Part shown: piece after piece, positions 35,718 to 43,132 of the stretch
Layout: each line of letters starts with the position of its first letter
Numbering within the stretch: position 1 is the first letter of the stretch
Assembly: GCA_026713705.1 (NCBI GenBank)
Contig: JAPONY010000032.1
Span: 1-43,206, forward strand
Direction of reading: 5' to 3'
From: Gammaproteobacteria bacterium
Lineage (GTDB): Bacteria; Pseudomonadota; Gammaproteobacteria; Poriferisulfidales; Poriferisulfidaceae
Length of the DNA stretch: 43,206 nucleotides
Notes under the pieces: model-generated
The model's input: the letters and a program-made list of their open reading frames with translations, nothing else
Told to the model about the DNA's origin: nothing
Database searches by the model: none
Program-made: the position numbers and the translations under genes

Positions 35718-36458
35718 CTATGTGACCACGGGGCGGAAATCTTCGCCGCTCATCGGTTCATGCCGGGACCAACACCCGCTCATTTCGATCAGAACACGCT
35801 GACTCAGCGGCGTGGGTTGCGGGTTGACCTTTACCACATGCGCGGAATACGTCGGAGACCCTACCATCGCCGCAACAATCTCCCCCATAAGATACCGTGG
35901 AGCCCAACCAATCGTATGGCGATTCTTCGTCTGAATTTGGACAGCTGGCCGAGCCGCCAAGCCGGTCTGTTCCAAGGCGACATGCAACCCTTCTCCTTTT
36001 TTTAGTTGATCAATCCTCTGAAGAGTTGATGCGCTTGCGTCTTGCAAACCCTGCAACAGAAAGCGACATGTAAAACTTCCGTTTTCATCTTTCTCGATTT
36101 TCGGAAAGACTTCATAAAAATCCGTGACGCGACGACCACCATTTACCGACAAAATTTCGACGGAGTCTGCGCTTTCCGGCAGATCGAGGTGCTCAAGATA
36201 TTGGGCGCGGTCTGCCCTGCCTCTAGCAATGACCCGGTTCCTGAAAATAGCAAAAAGTTCGAGAGATTGATAATCGCCTTTCATGTCCGGAAAATCATAC
36301 AGTGGAGGAAACCCAACTTCTCTGCTCGCCCGTTCTGCGCCGGCCGTGTACCGGAACCGGAACCGAGGCAGATCGGTCTCTACATCCAGCCTTCCAATGG
36401 GAAACCAGTGCCGACGTTCTTTGTCACGCCAACCCAGGTATAAAGTTTGCTCATTCAT
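35718..36458 (-). CDS. HIRAN-like domain protein
   Basis: The 246-residue product starts MNEQTLYLGWRDKERRHWFPIGRL. Its C-terminal half has the pattern of a HIRAN domain, a small DNA-end-binding module: a QRIDQLKKGEGLHVALEQ segment, AVQIQTKNRHTIGWAPRYL, and a final VNPQPTPLSQRVLIEMSG stretch. The N-terminal half (about 1-130) has RFRFRYTAGAERASREVGFPPLYDFPDM, reminiscent of the short HipA N-terminal region. The start overlaps the end of the HipA-like gene by eight bases, so the two are coupled. It converges with the dioxygenase gene with six bases between stops. Confidence 0.65.
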   Translation of the reverse strand: MNEQTLYLGWRDKERRHWFPIGRLDVETDLPRFRFRYTAGAERASREVGFPPLYDFPDMKGDYQSLELFAIFRNRVIARGRADRAQYLEHLDLPESADSVEILSVNGGRRVTDFYEVFPKIEKDENGSFTCRFLLQGLQDASASTLQRIDQLKKGEGLHVALEQTGLAARPAVQIQTKNRHTIGWAPRYLMGEIVAAMVGSPTYSAHVVKVNPQPTPLSQRVLIEMSGCWSRHEPMSGEDFRPVVT

Positions 36459-37344
36459 GTGCCAGCGCCCTCAATTGCTGGAAATTATAAAGGAGCAGAG
36501 CAGCGGCGAACTTGCATGCCGACGGGGTTGCCACACTGATGGGAATGCGGCAAACCATATCTTCGAGAGCGGCCTCGTCTAGATACTGCAACCTGGAAAG
36601 CGCCAGATTGAAGATGTTCGGATAATCCCGGACTCCACGTCTCACCACGTCCAAAGGGCTCAAGCCATGCGGCTCGTCTCCCGACCAATAAACCGCGCCA
36701 CGTCCTTTCTCAGAATAGGTTCCGACACGCCCTTCTGCTAGAAATCTATCGCGCCGCTCGTCCAAAAGCTCACGTCCCAAAGAAGAAGCGTGATCGAATG
36801 AAGGTGCAACAAAACCTTTCCAGCCATCATCGGTTTCCCAGCGCAAAATGCCCCAGTTTTCGTGGTGCCGATCAGTGTTCCCAATCAACGCATCCAAGAC
36901 CAAATATCCTGAAATACATGTTTTCGCATCTTCCGCCACGCCTGCCGAAAAAAAGATAGCGTCCATTGCAGCAAAAATGTTTTTCACAGTATGACTCGAT
37001 TGGTCGAATCTCTTCTTCAGGTCGTAATTCTGGATGAGTTGTTCCAGCAACTGGTTGCCATGATACAGACCTCTTCCTTCACGCACGAAGGATTCTGTTA
37101 CTGAGCCATGCTGTCCTTGAAATTCCGCCAGCTCAACTTTTGCATGTTCAACCCGAAGAACCACTGCAACCTGTTCCGCAACTTTTTCCGCCCAATGCTG
37201 CCCGGTATTCGGCTGAGAGTATTTGAAGAGCCACCGCTGCTCATCTTCTGGATTTTTGTACCAGAACTTTGTCTTGCTTCCCATTCCCTCCGGATCCTGA
37301 ACCCATCCTGGTTCCACGGTGATAATGGGATGAAAATCGGGCAT
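36451..37344 (-). CDS. HipA-like kinase-fold protein
   Basis: The product (297 residues from ATG 37344; an ATG 11 codons upstream at 37377 is also possible) belongs to the HipA/PI-kinase-like fold. Visible elements are WLFKYSQP with a candidate ATP-binding Lys, the catalytic loop ALIGNTDRHHENWGIL with the Asp and Asn, and the metal-binding PSFDHASSLG. HipA-type proteins phosphorylate targets such as a tRNA synthetase in toxin-antitoxin modules. Here the N-terminal HipA domain and the HipB antitoxin are missing; instead a HIRAN-like gene follows with an eight-base overlap. Confidence 0.78.
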   Translation of the reverse strand: MPDFHPIITVEPGWVQDPEGMGSKTKFWYKNPEDEQRWLFKYSQPNTGQHWAEKVAEQVAVVLRVEHAKVELAEFQGQHGSVTESFVREGRGLYHGNQLLEQLIQNYDLKKRFDQSSHTVKNIFAAMDAIFFSAGVAEDAKTCISGYLVLDALIGNTDRHHENWGILRWETDDGWKGFVAPSFDHASSLGRELLDERRDRFLAEGRVGTYSEKGRGAVYWSGDEPHGLSPLDVVRRGVRDYPNIFNLALSRLQYLDEAALEDMVCRIPISVATPSACKFAAALLLYNFQQLRALAHE

Positions 37345-37413
37345 CACGATCACCAAACAATTGTGCTTATTTCGCACGCATGCTCGTCACTCTAGTAGAT
37401 TCGGATACCCTCG

Positions 37414-38220
37414 CTATCCCCCGAGCGGGTGGGTGATCGCCAGACGAAAGACATCAAGCTCATTTTCGACCCGGTACGGGCAAGGCTCCCGAGGACCGCC
37501 CGGCCCGCAGGAATTGTTTCCGGAATGGTTCGCACGGTGACCGCTCCGACCAAAATCCAGATGGAGCCCCTCGAACCGCATCGTCCAGGCACCAGTCAGG
37601 GGAACTTCGGCGCCAAACCCAATGACCCAGCCGGTTTCCGTAGACCGGTCGCGAAAGGAATCGTCCGGGTCCACTGCCGGGGGCCGGTCTGCCCCGAAGT
37701 CAATGTCGGTGACGGAATTTTCTATCCTGGCCAGCGCCAGTCCCCCCGTGACGAACACCGTCGCAGAACCGATCGATTTCTCTATTCCGACGCGGGCCGT
37801 AGTAATCCACTGGAACTCCGCCACCGCCGTCTCGTCCAGCCCTTCAGGATCGAGTTGATTGGTTTCCGACTCCAAATCGCCAATGATACCGTCGAGTTCG
37901 ACCCGGACCGACATGTTGCCAAGGTCGAATTTCTTCCCGATCAGCAGACCCCCGACAAAGCCGGAATCCTCGTGGCGGCTCACCGAACCGGGATTGCCCC
38001 AATTCGCGAAGCCGGCGGGATCGATCAGCCGGTTGTCCACTCGTCCGGAACCCGCAAAAAAGCCTGCATAGGCTCCCGGCTCGTGGGTGCTCAACCTATC
38101 CTCCGCAGCAGCGGCGGAGCCGTTTGCCGTAACGATGAGAAGGGCGAGTGCCCCGAGCACCACGCCACATACAGCATCACGGATCTTGGGCTCAAGCAAG
38201 AAAAATATCTTCAGGTTCAT
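37414..38220 (-). CDS. Outer-membrane beta-barrel protein
   Basis: The 268-residue product has an N-terminal signal segment (GVVLGALALLIVTANGSAAAA-E) after a short positively charged start, then alternating strands of the OmpA/opacity-type barrel such as FVGGLLIGKKFDL, MSVRVELDGIIGDL, ARVGIEKSIGSATVFVTGGLALARI and WVIGFGAEVPL. The end (LDVFRLAITHPLGG) only loosely fits the usual terminal strand. A good ribosome-binding site, GGAGTGAGG, precedes ATG 38220, 27 bases after ubiE, so it reads on from the dapF-ubiE operon. Its function is not known. Confidence 0.75.
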   Translation of the reverse strand: MNLKIFFLLEPKIRDAVCGVVLGALALLIVTANGSAAAAEDRLSTHEPGAYAGFFAGSGRVDNRLIDPAGFANWGNPGSVSRHEDSGFVGGLLIGKKFDLGNMSVRVELDGIIGDLESETNQLDPEGLDETAVAEFQWITTARVGIEKSIGSATVFVTGGLALARIENSVTDIDFGADRPPAVDPDDSFRDRSTETGWVIGFGAEVPLTGAWTMRFEGLHLDFGRSGHRANHSGNNSCGPGGPREPCPYRVENELDVFRLAITHPLGG

Positions 38221-38247
38221 TGTGCCTCACTCCATGCTCAGTAAATT

Positions 38248-38979
38248 TCAGTCGATCCTGGTGCCACGATGGATCGCCACGATCCCGGCACTCAGGTTGA
38301 AGTATTGGCAGGACGCAAATCCTGCGGCGCGCATCATCTCGCGCAGGGTCCGCTGATCCGGGTGCACGGCGATGGACTCGGCCAGATAGCGATAACTGTC
38401 GCGGTCCCCGGCCACGAGATCGCCAAGTTTCGGCACGGCCTGGTGCGTGTAGGCATGGTAGAGCGGCTCCAGCCAGGCGGATGGCTGGGAAAACTCGAGG
38501 ACGAGCGCCAGCCCGCCGGGACGCAGGACCCGGTGCATCTCGCGCAGGCATGCCGAGGGATCCGTGAAGTTGCGCAATCCGAACCCGACCAGGACCCGGT
38601 CAAACGACTCCGACTCGAACGGGAGGGTCGCCGCATCCCCCTGTACGGCCGGAATGTCCGTCAGGCCTTCGTCCAGCAGTCGATCCCGACCCTGCGTCAG
38701 CATGCCGTTGCTGATGTCGCACAGAACCACCTGCCCCTCCGGGCCGATCCTTGAGCGGACCAGCTGGGTCAGGTCACCGGTTCCTCCGGCGAGATCCAGA
38801 ACGTACTGGCCCTCCCGAAGTTGCGCCAGCAGCGTGAACGCCCGCTTCCACACGCGATGCAACCCGAACGACATCAGGTCATTCATCATGTCGTAGCGGA
38901 ACGCCACCGATTCGAACACCTCGTTCACCAGACGGGTTTTCTCGTCCGGCTCGACCTGCTTGTAGCCGAAACGCGCCAT
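38248..38979 (-). CDS. ubiE: Ubiquinone/menaquinone methyltransferase UbiE
   Basis: UbiE C-methylates the quinone ring in ubiquinone (and menaquinone) synthesis. The 243-residue product starts FGYKQVEPDEKTRLVNEVFESVAFRYDMMNDLMSFGLHRVWK, the family's signature start, then SAM motif I VLDLAGGTGDLT, a DRVLVGFGLRNF motif and VLRPGGLALVLEFSQP. Length is normal. It is four bases after a DUF971 gene and is followed by an outer-membrane protein gene, whereas ubiJ, its usual neighbour, lies about 16 kb further on. Confidence 0.95.
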   Translation of the reverse strand: MARFGYKQVEPDEKTRLVNEVFESVAFRYDMMNDLMSFGLHRVWKRAFTLLAQLREGQYVLDLAGGTGDLTQLVRSRIGPEGQVVLCDISNGMLTQGRDRLLDEGLTDIPAVQGDAATLPFESESFDRVLVGFGLRNFTDPSACLREMHRVLRPGGLALVLEFSQPSAWLEPLYHAYTHQAVPKLGDLVAGDRDSYRYLAESIAVHPDQRTLREMMRAAGFASCQYFNLSAGIVAIHRGTRID

Positions 38980-38983
38980 GAGC

Positions 38984-39349
38984 CTAGTTCTCCACGACCT
39001 TTCGCTCGATCCCGGCTTCCTTCAGGCGCCCCAGATAGCGCCCCCAACGGGCCTCAAAATCGCGGCCCAGTTCGTACAGGTAATCCCAGGAATAGATGCC
39101 CGTGTCATGGCCGTCGCTGAACACCAACTTCACCGCATAGTTGCCGACCGGCTCGATGGCGTCGATGGCCACATCCTCCTTGCCGACCTGCAGGGTTTCC
39201 TGCCCCGGGCCATGGCCCATCACCTCCGCCGAGGGTGAATGGACCCTCAGGTATTCGCAACTCAACTGGAAGCGATCCTCGCCGAACGCGATCTCCAGGA
39301 CTCGGGAGCGCTGGTGCAGGTGCAGCTCCGTAGGGGTGTTCTCAGCCAT
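38984..39349 (-). CDS. DUF971 (GBBH-like N-terminal) domain protein
   Basis: This 121-residue protein matches the small DUF971/gamma-butyrobetaine-hydroxylase-like N-terminal domain found beside ubiE in gammaproteobacteria. Typical elements are LHLHQRSRVLEIAFGEDRFQLSCEYLRV near the start, GKEDVAIDAIEPVGNYAVKLVFSDGHDTGIYSWDYLYELG in the middle, and a basic end. Its cysteine and histidines may bind metal. Molecular function is not established. It is four bases from ubiE. Confidence 0.9.
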   Translation of the reverse strand: MAENTPTELHLHQRSRVLEIAFGEDRFQLSCEYLRVHSPSAEVMGHGPGQETLQVGKEDVAIDAIEPVGNYAVKLVFSDGHDTGIYSWDYLYELGRDFEARWGRYLGRLKEAGIERKVVEN

Positions 39350-39376
39350 CCGCCTATTGTGCCGGAAGTCGGTTTC

Positions 39377-40285
39377 TCAGTTCCGACGCCGCGCGCGCGG
39401 ATGTGCCGAATCGTAGGTCTGGGCCAGATGTTGATAATCGAGGTGAGTGTAAATCTGCGTGGTGCTGATGCGGCGGTGCCCCAGCAGTTCCTGTACGGCG
39501 CGCAGGTCGCCGGAAGATTCCAGCAGATGGCTGGCGAAGGAATGGCGGAACAGATGAGGGTGTAGCGCCTGATCGCTTCCCGAAGCGCATCCGAACTGGC
39601 GCAGGCGCAACTGCACGTTGCGGGCAGACAGACGTTTTCCGCGCTGGCCGACAAATAGTGCGGTTTCCTCGGGCTTCGCCATCTTTGCCCGCACATCAAG
39701 CCAGCCGCGCAGTGCCTTCAATGCCATGCGCCCGACCGGGAGCTTGCGTTGCACCCGCCCCTTGCCAAGAACCAGGACCTCTCCCGCCGCCATGTCCAAA
39801 TCACTGCAATCCAGCCCGACCAGTTCGGAAAGGCGCATGCCGCTGGAATACAGGAGTTCGAACATTGCCAGATCACGGTATCCCAGCGGGCCATCCGGCC
39901 TCGAGTCGAGCAGGCGCATCACCGCATCGACATCCAGCACCTTGGGAAGCGTCCGGGGCTGCCGGGGAGCGCGAACCCCGTTCGCCGGATTATCGGCCAG
40001 GCGATGCGTCGCGACCAGATGGTCGTAAAACCCGCGCAGGGCCGACAAGACGCGCTGGATGGAACGCGGGGACCGGCCCTGTCGGAACAGATGTGCGGCG
40101 TAGCGCTGAACCTCGCTCTCGCGCACTTGATCCGGCTCGATTGATTGTTCATCAAGCCACCGGGAAAACTGCCGGATGTCGCTCGCGTAGCCTGCAACGG
40201 TATGCGTCGAGTAGTTGCGCTCCCAGCGCAATTTAGCCTGGAATTCCTCCAGCCACAGTTCCGTGCCTTGCGCAGGCTCGCTCAC
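39377..40285 (-). CDS. xerC: Tyrosine recombinase XerC
   Basis: XerC acts with XerD at dif sites to resolve chromosome dimers. The 302-residue product has an N-terminal SAM-like core-binding domain (about 7-95) and a catalytic domain with Arg in GMRLSELVGLD, Lys in the beta-hairpin GKGRVQRKLPV, HLFRHSFASHLL, GHRRISTTQIYTHLD with the nucleophilic Tyr, and the usual final YDSAHPRA. Length is standard. It overlaps the DUF484 gene upstream (ATGA). Its position in a dapF-DUF484-xerC operon matches E. coli and other gammaproteobacteria, so I prefer XerC over a phage integrase. Confidence 0.95.
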   Translation of the reverse strand: MSEPAQGTELWLEEFQAKLRWERNYSTHTVAGYASDIRQFSRWLDEQSIEPDQVRESEVQRYAAHLFRQGRSPRSIQRVLSALRGFYDHLVATHRLADNPANGVRAPRQPRTLPKVLDVDAVMRLLDSRPDGPLGYRDLAMFELLYSSGMRLSELVGLDCSDLDMAAGEVLVLGKGRVQRKLPVGRMALKALRGWLDVRAKMAKPEETALFVGQRGKRLSARNVQLRLRQFGCASGSDQALHPHLFRHSFASHLLESSGDLRAVQELLGHRRISTTQIYTHLDYQHLAQTYDSAHPRARRRN

Positions 40286-40965
40286 GGGTCACCCCGGGGT
40301 TCACAGAATCGGTCGAGCAGGGCTGCCGTAAGATCGGCCACGTGCAGGAGCAGGGTGGTGTCGCCTTCGCGATCGATACCGGGCGGCAACTCCCGGCAGA
40401 GGATGCCGTAGCGCCGCCGCCGTTTCAGGGGCGCGATAACCAAAGTGTCCGAATCCTCCTTCGACTTCGGCCACAGCAATGCGACGGTCTCGCGATCCAC
40501 CAGAATCTGCGGTCCTTTTCGGAATACGGTCATGATCGCGCGCACCAAGGGCGGGTGTTCAGGAATCTTGTACTTGGCGGCAACACGTGAAATCTCCGGG
40601 CGCAACCGGATTGCCCAGCCCGCGTTCGGGAAATGGCGGAGCAGGCGCCTTTCCTGTGCCTGGATCGCCGCTCCCAGACTTTTCGGACGATCCTGCAAGC
40701 TCTCTGCCGCCAAAATCAGGGCATGGTCGATCAGCTCCTGATTGCGGTTCGCCATCTGGAACAGGGCTTCCAGTTTCGCATTGTGCTCGCGCAGCCGGCG
40801 TGCCTGGTACGCCTGAAACGAGATGGTCCCATCCGCATCCTGCGGCAACTGCATCCGCTCCAGCAACTCCGGGTTGGAAGCCAGAAAATTTGGGTGTTTT
40901 TCAAGCCACGCCTGAACACGCGCCGCAGAAAGCTCGCGTGACGTGGATTTGGATTTCGGACTCAT
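40282..40965 (-). CDS. DUF484 family protein
   Basis: This 227-residue protein belongs to DUF484, a GAF-like family normally found between dapF and xerC. It starts with a short helical region (RVQAWLEKHPNFLASNPELLERMQLPQ), includes SFQAYQARRLREHNAKLEALFQMANRNQ, and a GAF-like beta region with TLVIAPLKRRRRYGILCRELP. Function is unknown. Four-base overlaps at both ends (ATGA) link it tightly to dapF and xerC. Confidence 0.92.
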   Translation of the reverse strand: MSPKSKSTSRELSAARVQAWLEKHPNFLASNPELLERMQLPQDADGTISFQAYQARRLREHNAKLEALFQMANRNQELIDHALILAAESLQDRPKSLGAAIQAQERRLLRHFPNAGWAIRLRPEISRVAAKYKIPEHPPLVRAIMTVFRKGPQILVDRETVALLWPKSKEDSDTLVIAPLKRRRRYGILCRELPPGIDREGDTTLLLHVADLTAALLDRFCEPRGDP

Positions 40966-41798
40966 AACTCCACAGAGCCAGTATAGGCGTACTCCGCGCT
41001 ACCCCGCAAGACCACGGGCTGTCCTTCTCCCTCCCAATGCACGTGGAGGTCTCCGCCCGGGAGCGACACCACGACATCCTCCTGGAGCTCTCCGGCCAGC
41101 CTGCCCGCAACCATGGCCGCGCAGGCTCCGGTGCCGCAACCCGGGGTCTCGCCGACTCCACGCTCCCACACCCGCAGCCGGATATGCCGGGGCGTGGAAA
41201 TTTCCATGAACCCCACGTTGGCGTGCCGGGGGAATTTCGGATGGGTCTCGATGCGGGGGCCCAGAACGTTCACCGGGGCGCTGGCAATGGCATCGACGAT
41301 CAGCACCGCATGCGGGTTGCCCATGGAAACCGCGCCAATCGAATACTCCTTGCCGCTCACTTCCAGAACGTAGGTCGGATGGCGCCCCCGATGCGAAAAG
41401 GGAATTTCGTCCGGTTCCAGCCTCGGAACGCCCATGTCGACGCTCACCGAGCCATCGTCGTGCAGTTGCAGCGTCACCTCTCCCGAAGGTGCGCGAGCCC
41501 GCTGGTTCGAGGGGTCTGCATATCCGCGGTCGGCGGCATGGCGGGCCAGGCAACGCGCGCCGTTGCCGCACTGCTCCGCCGGCTGGCCGTCGGCATTGTA
41601 GATTCGGTAAGAAAAGTGGATATCGGGGTCAGAATCCGAATCCAGAAACAACACCTGGTCGCACCCGACCCCGACGCGACGGTCCGCGACTTTGCGCAAT
41701 TGCGCCGTCGTCAGCGAAATCTCGCGGTCCCAGGCATCAAACACGACGAAGTCGTTGCCCAGGCTGTGCATTTTGGTGAAGTTCAGTCGCTGGCGCAT
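40962..41798 (-). CDS. dapF: Diaminopimelate epimerase
   Basis: DapF interconverts LL- and meso-diaminopimelate for lysine and peptidoglycan synthesis. The 278-residue product has FTKMHSLGNDFVVFD, the first catalytic Cys in EQCGNGARCLARH and the second in TPGCGTGACAAMV, with SMGNPHAVL between, all intact. The DNA upstream, where lysA often lies, is occupied by an AT-rich methylase gene ending only 29 bases before the dapF start, so the original promoter may have been replaced or lost. Confidence 0.96.
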   Translation of the reverse strand: MRQRLNFTKMHSLGNDFVVFDAWDREISLTTAQLRKVADRRVGVGCDQVLFLDSDSDPDIHFSYRIYNADGQPAEQCGNGARCLARHAADRGYADPSNQRARAPSGEVTLQLHDDGSVSVDMGVPRLEPDEIPFSHRGRHPTYVLEVSGKEYSIGAVSMGNPHAVLIVDAIASAPVNVLGPRIETHPKFPRHANVGFMEISTPRHIRLRVWERGVGETPGCGTGACAAMVAGRLAGELQEDVVVSLPGGDLHVHWEGEGQPVVLRGSAEYAYTGSVEL

Positions 41799-41827
41799 TT
41801 TAGTCTAACGGAAAAGGAAACTGCATT

Positions 41828-42619
41828 CTATTTCGTAATTAGCAACTCAGTAGACCTCGAGCGATTTAATGCCTTTGCAGCTATTACACTATGTCGACCT
41901 AGTTGAGTATGCTGCCCAAAACCTTTGTAGAGAGATCTTACACTCTCATGGTCTGCGTTAGTCATGGCGAAATTTGCACCCCGACTGACAGCGCGACGCA
42001 AAGCTTCACATAATCGGATCTGGTCTTCCCAAGCAAAAATTTTCTGGTTGTATTTAATAAAACCATTCAGGTTATGGCGTACTGTGTACGGGGGATCGAT
42101 GAATAAGAAGTCGCCTTTCCCTGCTGAATCAATTGTTGTTTCAAAGTCTTGGTGCACAAGTGTTGCGCTTTTTAACACTTTTGACCATGCCTTGAAGTCA
42201 TCATTGGGAAAAATGACTGTCTGCTTAGCACCAATTGGAACATTGAATTTGCCATGTTTATTCTCTCGGTAAAGACCATTCCAACAAGTCCGATTAAGGT
42301 ACATGAATTGTGCGGCACGGGTTACCGGTTTGCGCAAACATTTTGCCCGCATTTCATAGTAATACTCCTCGGAATGCAATGCAGCATGTTTGCTAAGTAG
42401 ACGTTCAAATTTTTCCCATTCGTCGCGTACGACAATATATAATTCGATTAAGCGCCCGTTTATATCCCCAAGTAATGCATCTTGAGGTTGGATTTTGAAA
42501 AATACTGCACCCCCTCCTAGAAATGGCTCAATATATTTGCCTGCAAGCCCAGGCGGAGAAAACTGCCCACTTTCAAAAAGCCAACGCTTTCCTCCAGCCC
42601 ATTTGAGAAAGGGTTTCAT
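41828..42619 (-). CDS. Dam-type (D12 class) DNA adenine N6-methyltransferase
   Basis: The 263-residue product is a D12-class N6-adenine DNA methyltransferase. It starts FLKWAGGKRWLF, the family's SAM-binding motif, has EPFLGGGAVFF, GDINGRLIELY, the MYLNRTCWNGLYRENKHGKFNVPIG stretch and the catalytic DPPY at residues 175-178. Such genes act as Dam methylases, phage methylases or restriction-linked enzymes. It is much more AT-rich than dapF next to it and carries many A/T-ending codons, a sign of transfer. It is followed on its upstream side by a HEPN-type gene with a 10-base gap. Confidence 0.92.
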   Translation of the reverse strand: MKPFLKWAGGKRWLFESGQFSPPGLAGKYIEPFLGGGAVFFKIQPQDALLGDINGRLIELYIVVRDEWEKFERLLSKHAALHSEEYYYEMRAKCLRKPVTRAAQFMYLNRTCWNGLYRENKHGKFNVPIGAKQTVIFPNDDFKAWSKVLKSATLVHQDFETTIDSAGKGDFLFIDPPYTVRHNLNGFIKYNQKIFAWEDQIRLCEALRRAVSRGANFAMTNADHESVRSLYKGFGQHTQLGRHSVIAAKALNRSRSTELLITK

Positions 42620-42629
42620 GGTCGTTTAA

Positions 42630-43046
42630 TCATTCTGGAAGTTTTGGAGAAACTTCTATGCGTAGCCACTCAACAAACTCTAAATCTTCATCTGTATAGG
42701 TCTTTAGTTGATTCTTATGTGCCGCAATGTTCCGCAATTCATTAAAGGTTTGAATCCAGCCTAGATAATATTTTTGCCCGGCCCGATCACCCGGTCTTGG
42801 GTTTTTGAAAACGTGTTCGAAATGATCCCAATTGTTTGGTTGTTTCACTATCTCAGCAAGATCCACAATATCAAGATAGGCTTCTTTCGGTTTCCGGCGT
42901 CCTTTGTCTTCTCTCTGTTGCTTATCGAAGGCATTCTTACGAATGCGTTCATTTTCTACGCCAATCTCCCAGTATGCGGGCTCATCGCTAGCCAGCCGAT
43001 GCGCGCCATGTACTTCTTTCAACGTATCTATAACATGATCGGTCAT
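42630..43046 (-). CDS. HEPN-type (Swt1-like) protein, probably 5'-truncated or part of a larger gene
   Basis: From ATG 43046 the product is 138 residues; the frame extends 32 further codons upstream to 43142 but that part (Arg/Pro-rich) overlaps an inverted repeat and looks non-coding. The body is charged and helical, with RKPKEAYLDIVDLAEIVKQPNNWDHFEHVF and a C-terminal WIQTFNELRNIAAHKNQLKTYTDEDLEFVEWL. The RNIAAH core fits the RX4-6H motif of HEPN proteins, many of which are RNases in defence or toxin modules. The overall pattern resembles Swt1-type HEPN domains that normally sit at the C-terminus of longer proteins, so an N-terminal part may have been lost. Confidence 0.68.
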   Translation of the reverse strand: MTDHVIDTLKEVHGAHRLASDEPAYWEIGVENERIRKNAFDKQQREDKGRRKPKEAYLDIVDLAEIVKQPNNWDHFEHVFKNPRPGDRAGQKYYLGWIQTFNELRNIAAHKNQLKTYTDEDLEFVEWLRIEVSPKLPE

Positions 43047-43098
43047 ACGCTCCGCTAGCTTTATTAGAAATGGTATGAAGGCCGCCTGGCCTGCATGT

Positions 43099-43132
43099 GG
43101 ACGGATGGAGGGGCGAACCCTCCAGCACGTCC
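43099..43132. repeat. Inverted repeat near the right edge
   Basis: TGGAGGG (43106-43112) and CCCTCCA (43118-43124) form a perfect seven-pair stem with a GCGAA loop; outer arms GGAC (43099-43102) and GTCC (43129-43132) also pair around a small internal mismatch. CTGGAGG recurs near 43185. I see no gene in 43143-43206. The structure could be the end of a mobile element or a repeat-type element; the window stops too soon to tell. Confidence 0.45.

Larger units (their letters stand above)
31551..37413. other. AT-rich accessory block (candidate genomic island)
   Basis: From the base after the leftward terminator to the end of the outer-membrane protein gene, the sequence is visibly lower in GC and uses more A/T-ending codons than the genes on both sides. 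It holds a rightward methyltransferase-helicase-dioxygenase cassette and a leftward HipA-like/HIRAN-like cassette that converge. No transposase, integrase or flanking direct repeat was found. Confidence 0.6.
22000..38220. other. 16-kb block separating ubiJ from ubiE
   Basis: In gammaproteobacteria ubiE, ubiJ and ubiB are normally consecutive. Here the leftward genes dapF to ubiE and ubiJ-ubiB-uvrD keep their order and direction but are parted by a rightward nine-gene operon, an AT-rich five-gene block and an outer-membrane protein gene. I find no integrase, tRNA or clear direct repeats at the edges, so the mode of insertion is not shown. Confidence 0.7.

Noticed and set aside
39377-40285. Phage or island integrase
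   Set aside because: Length, motifs and the dapF-DUF484 context identify the housekeeping recombinase XerC.
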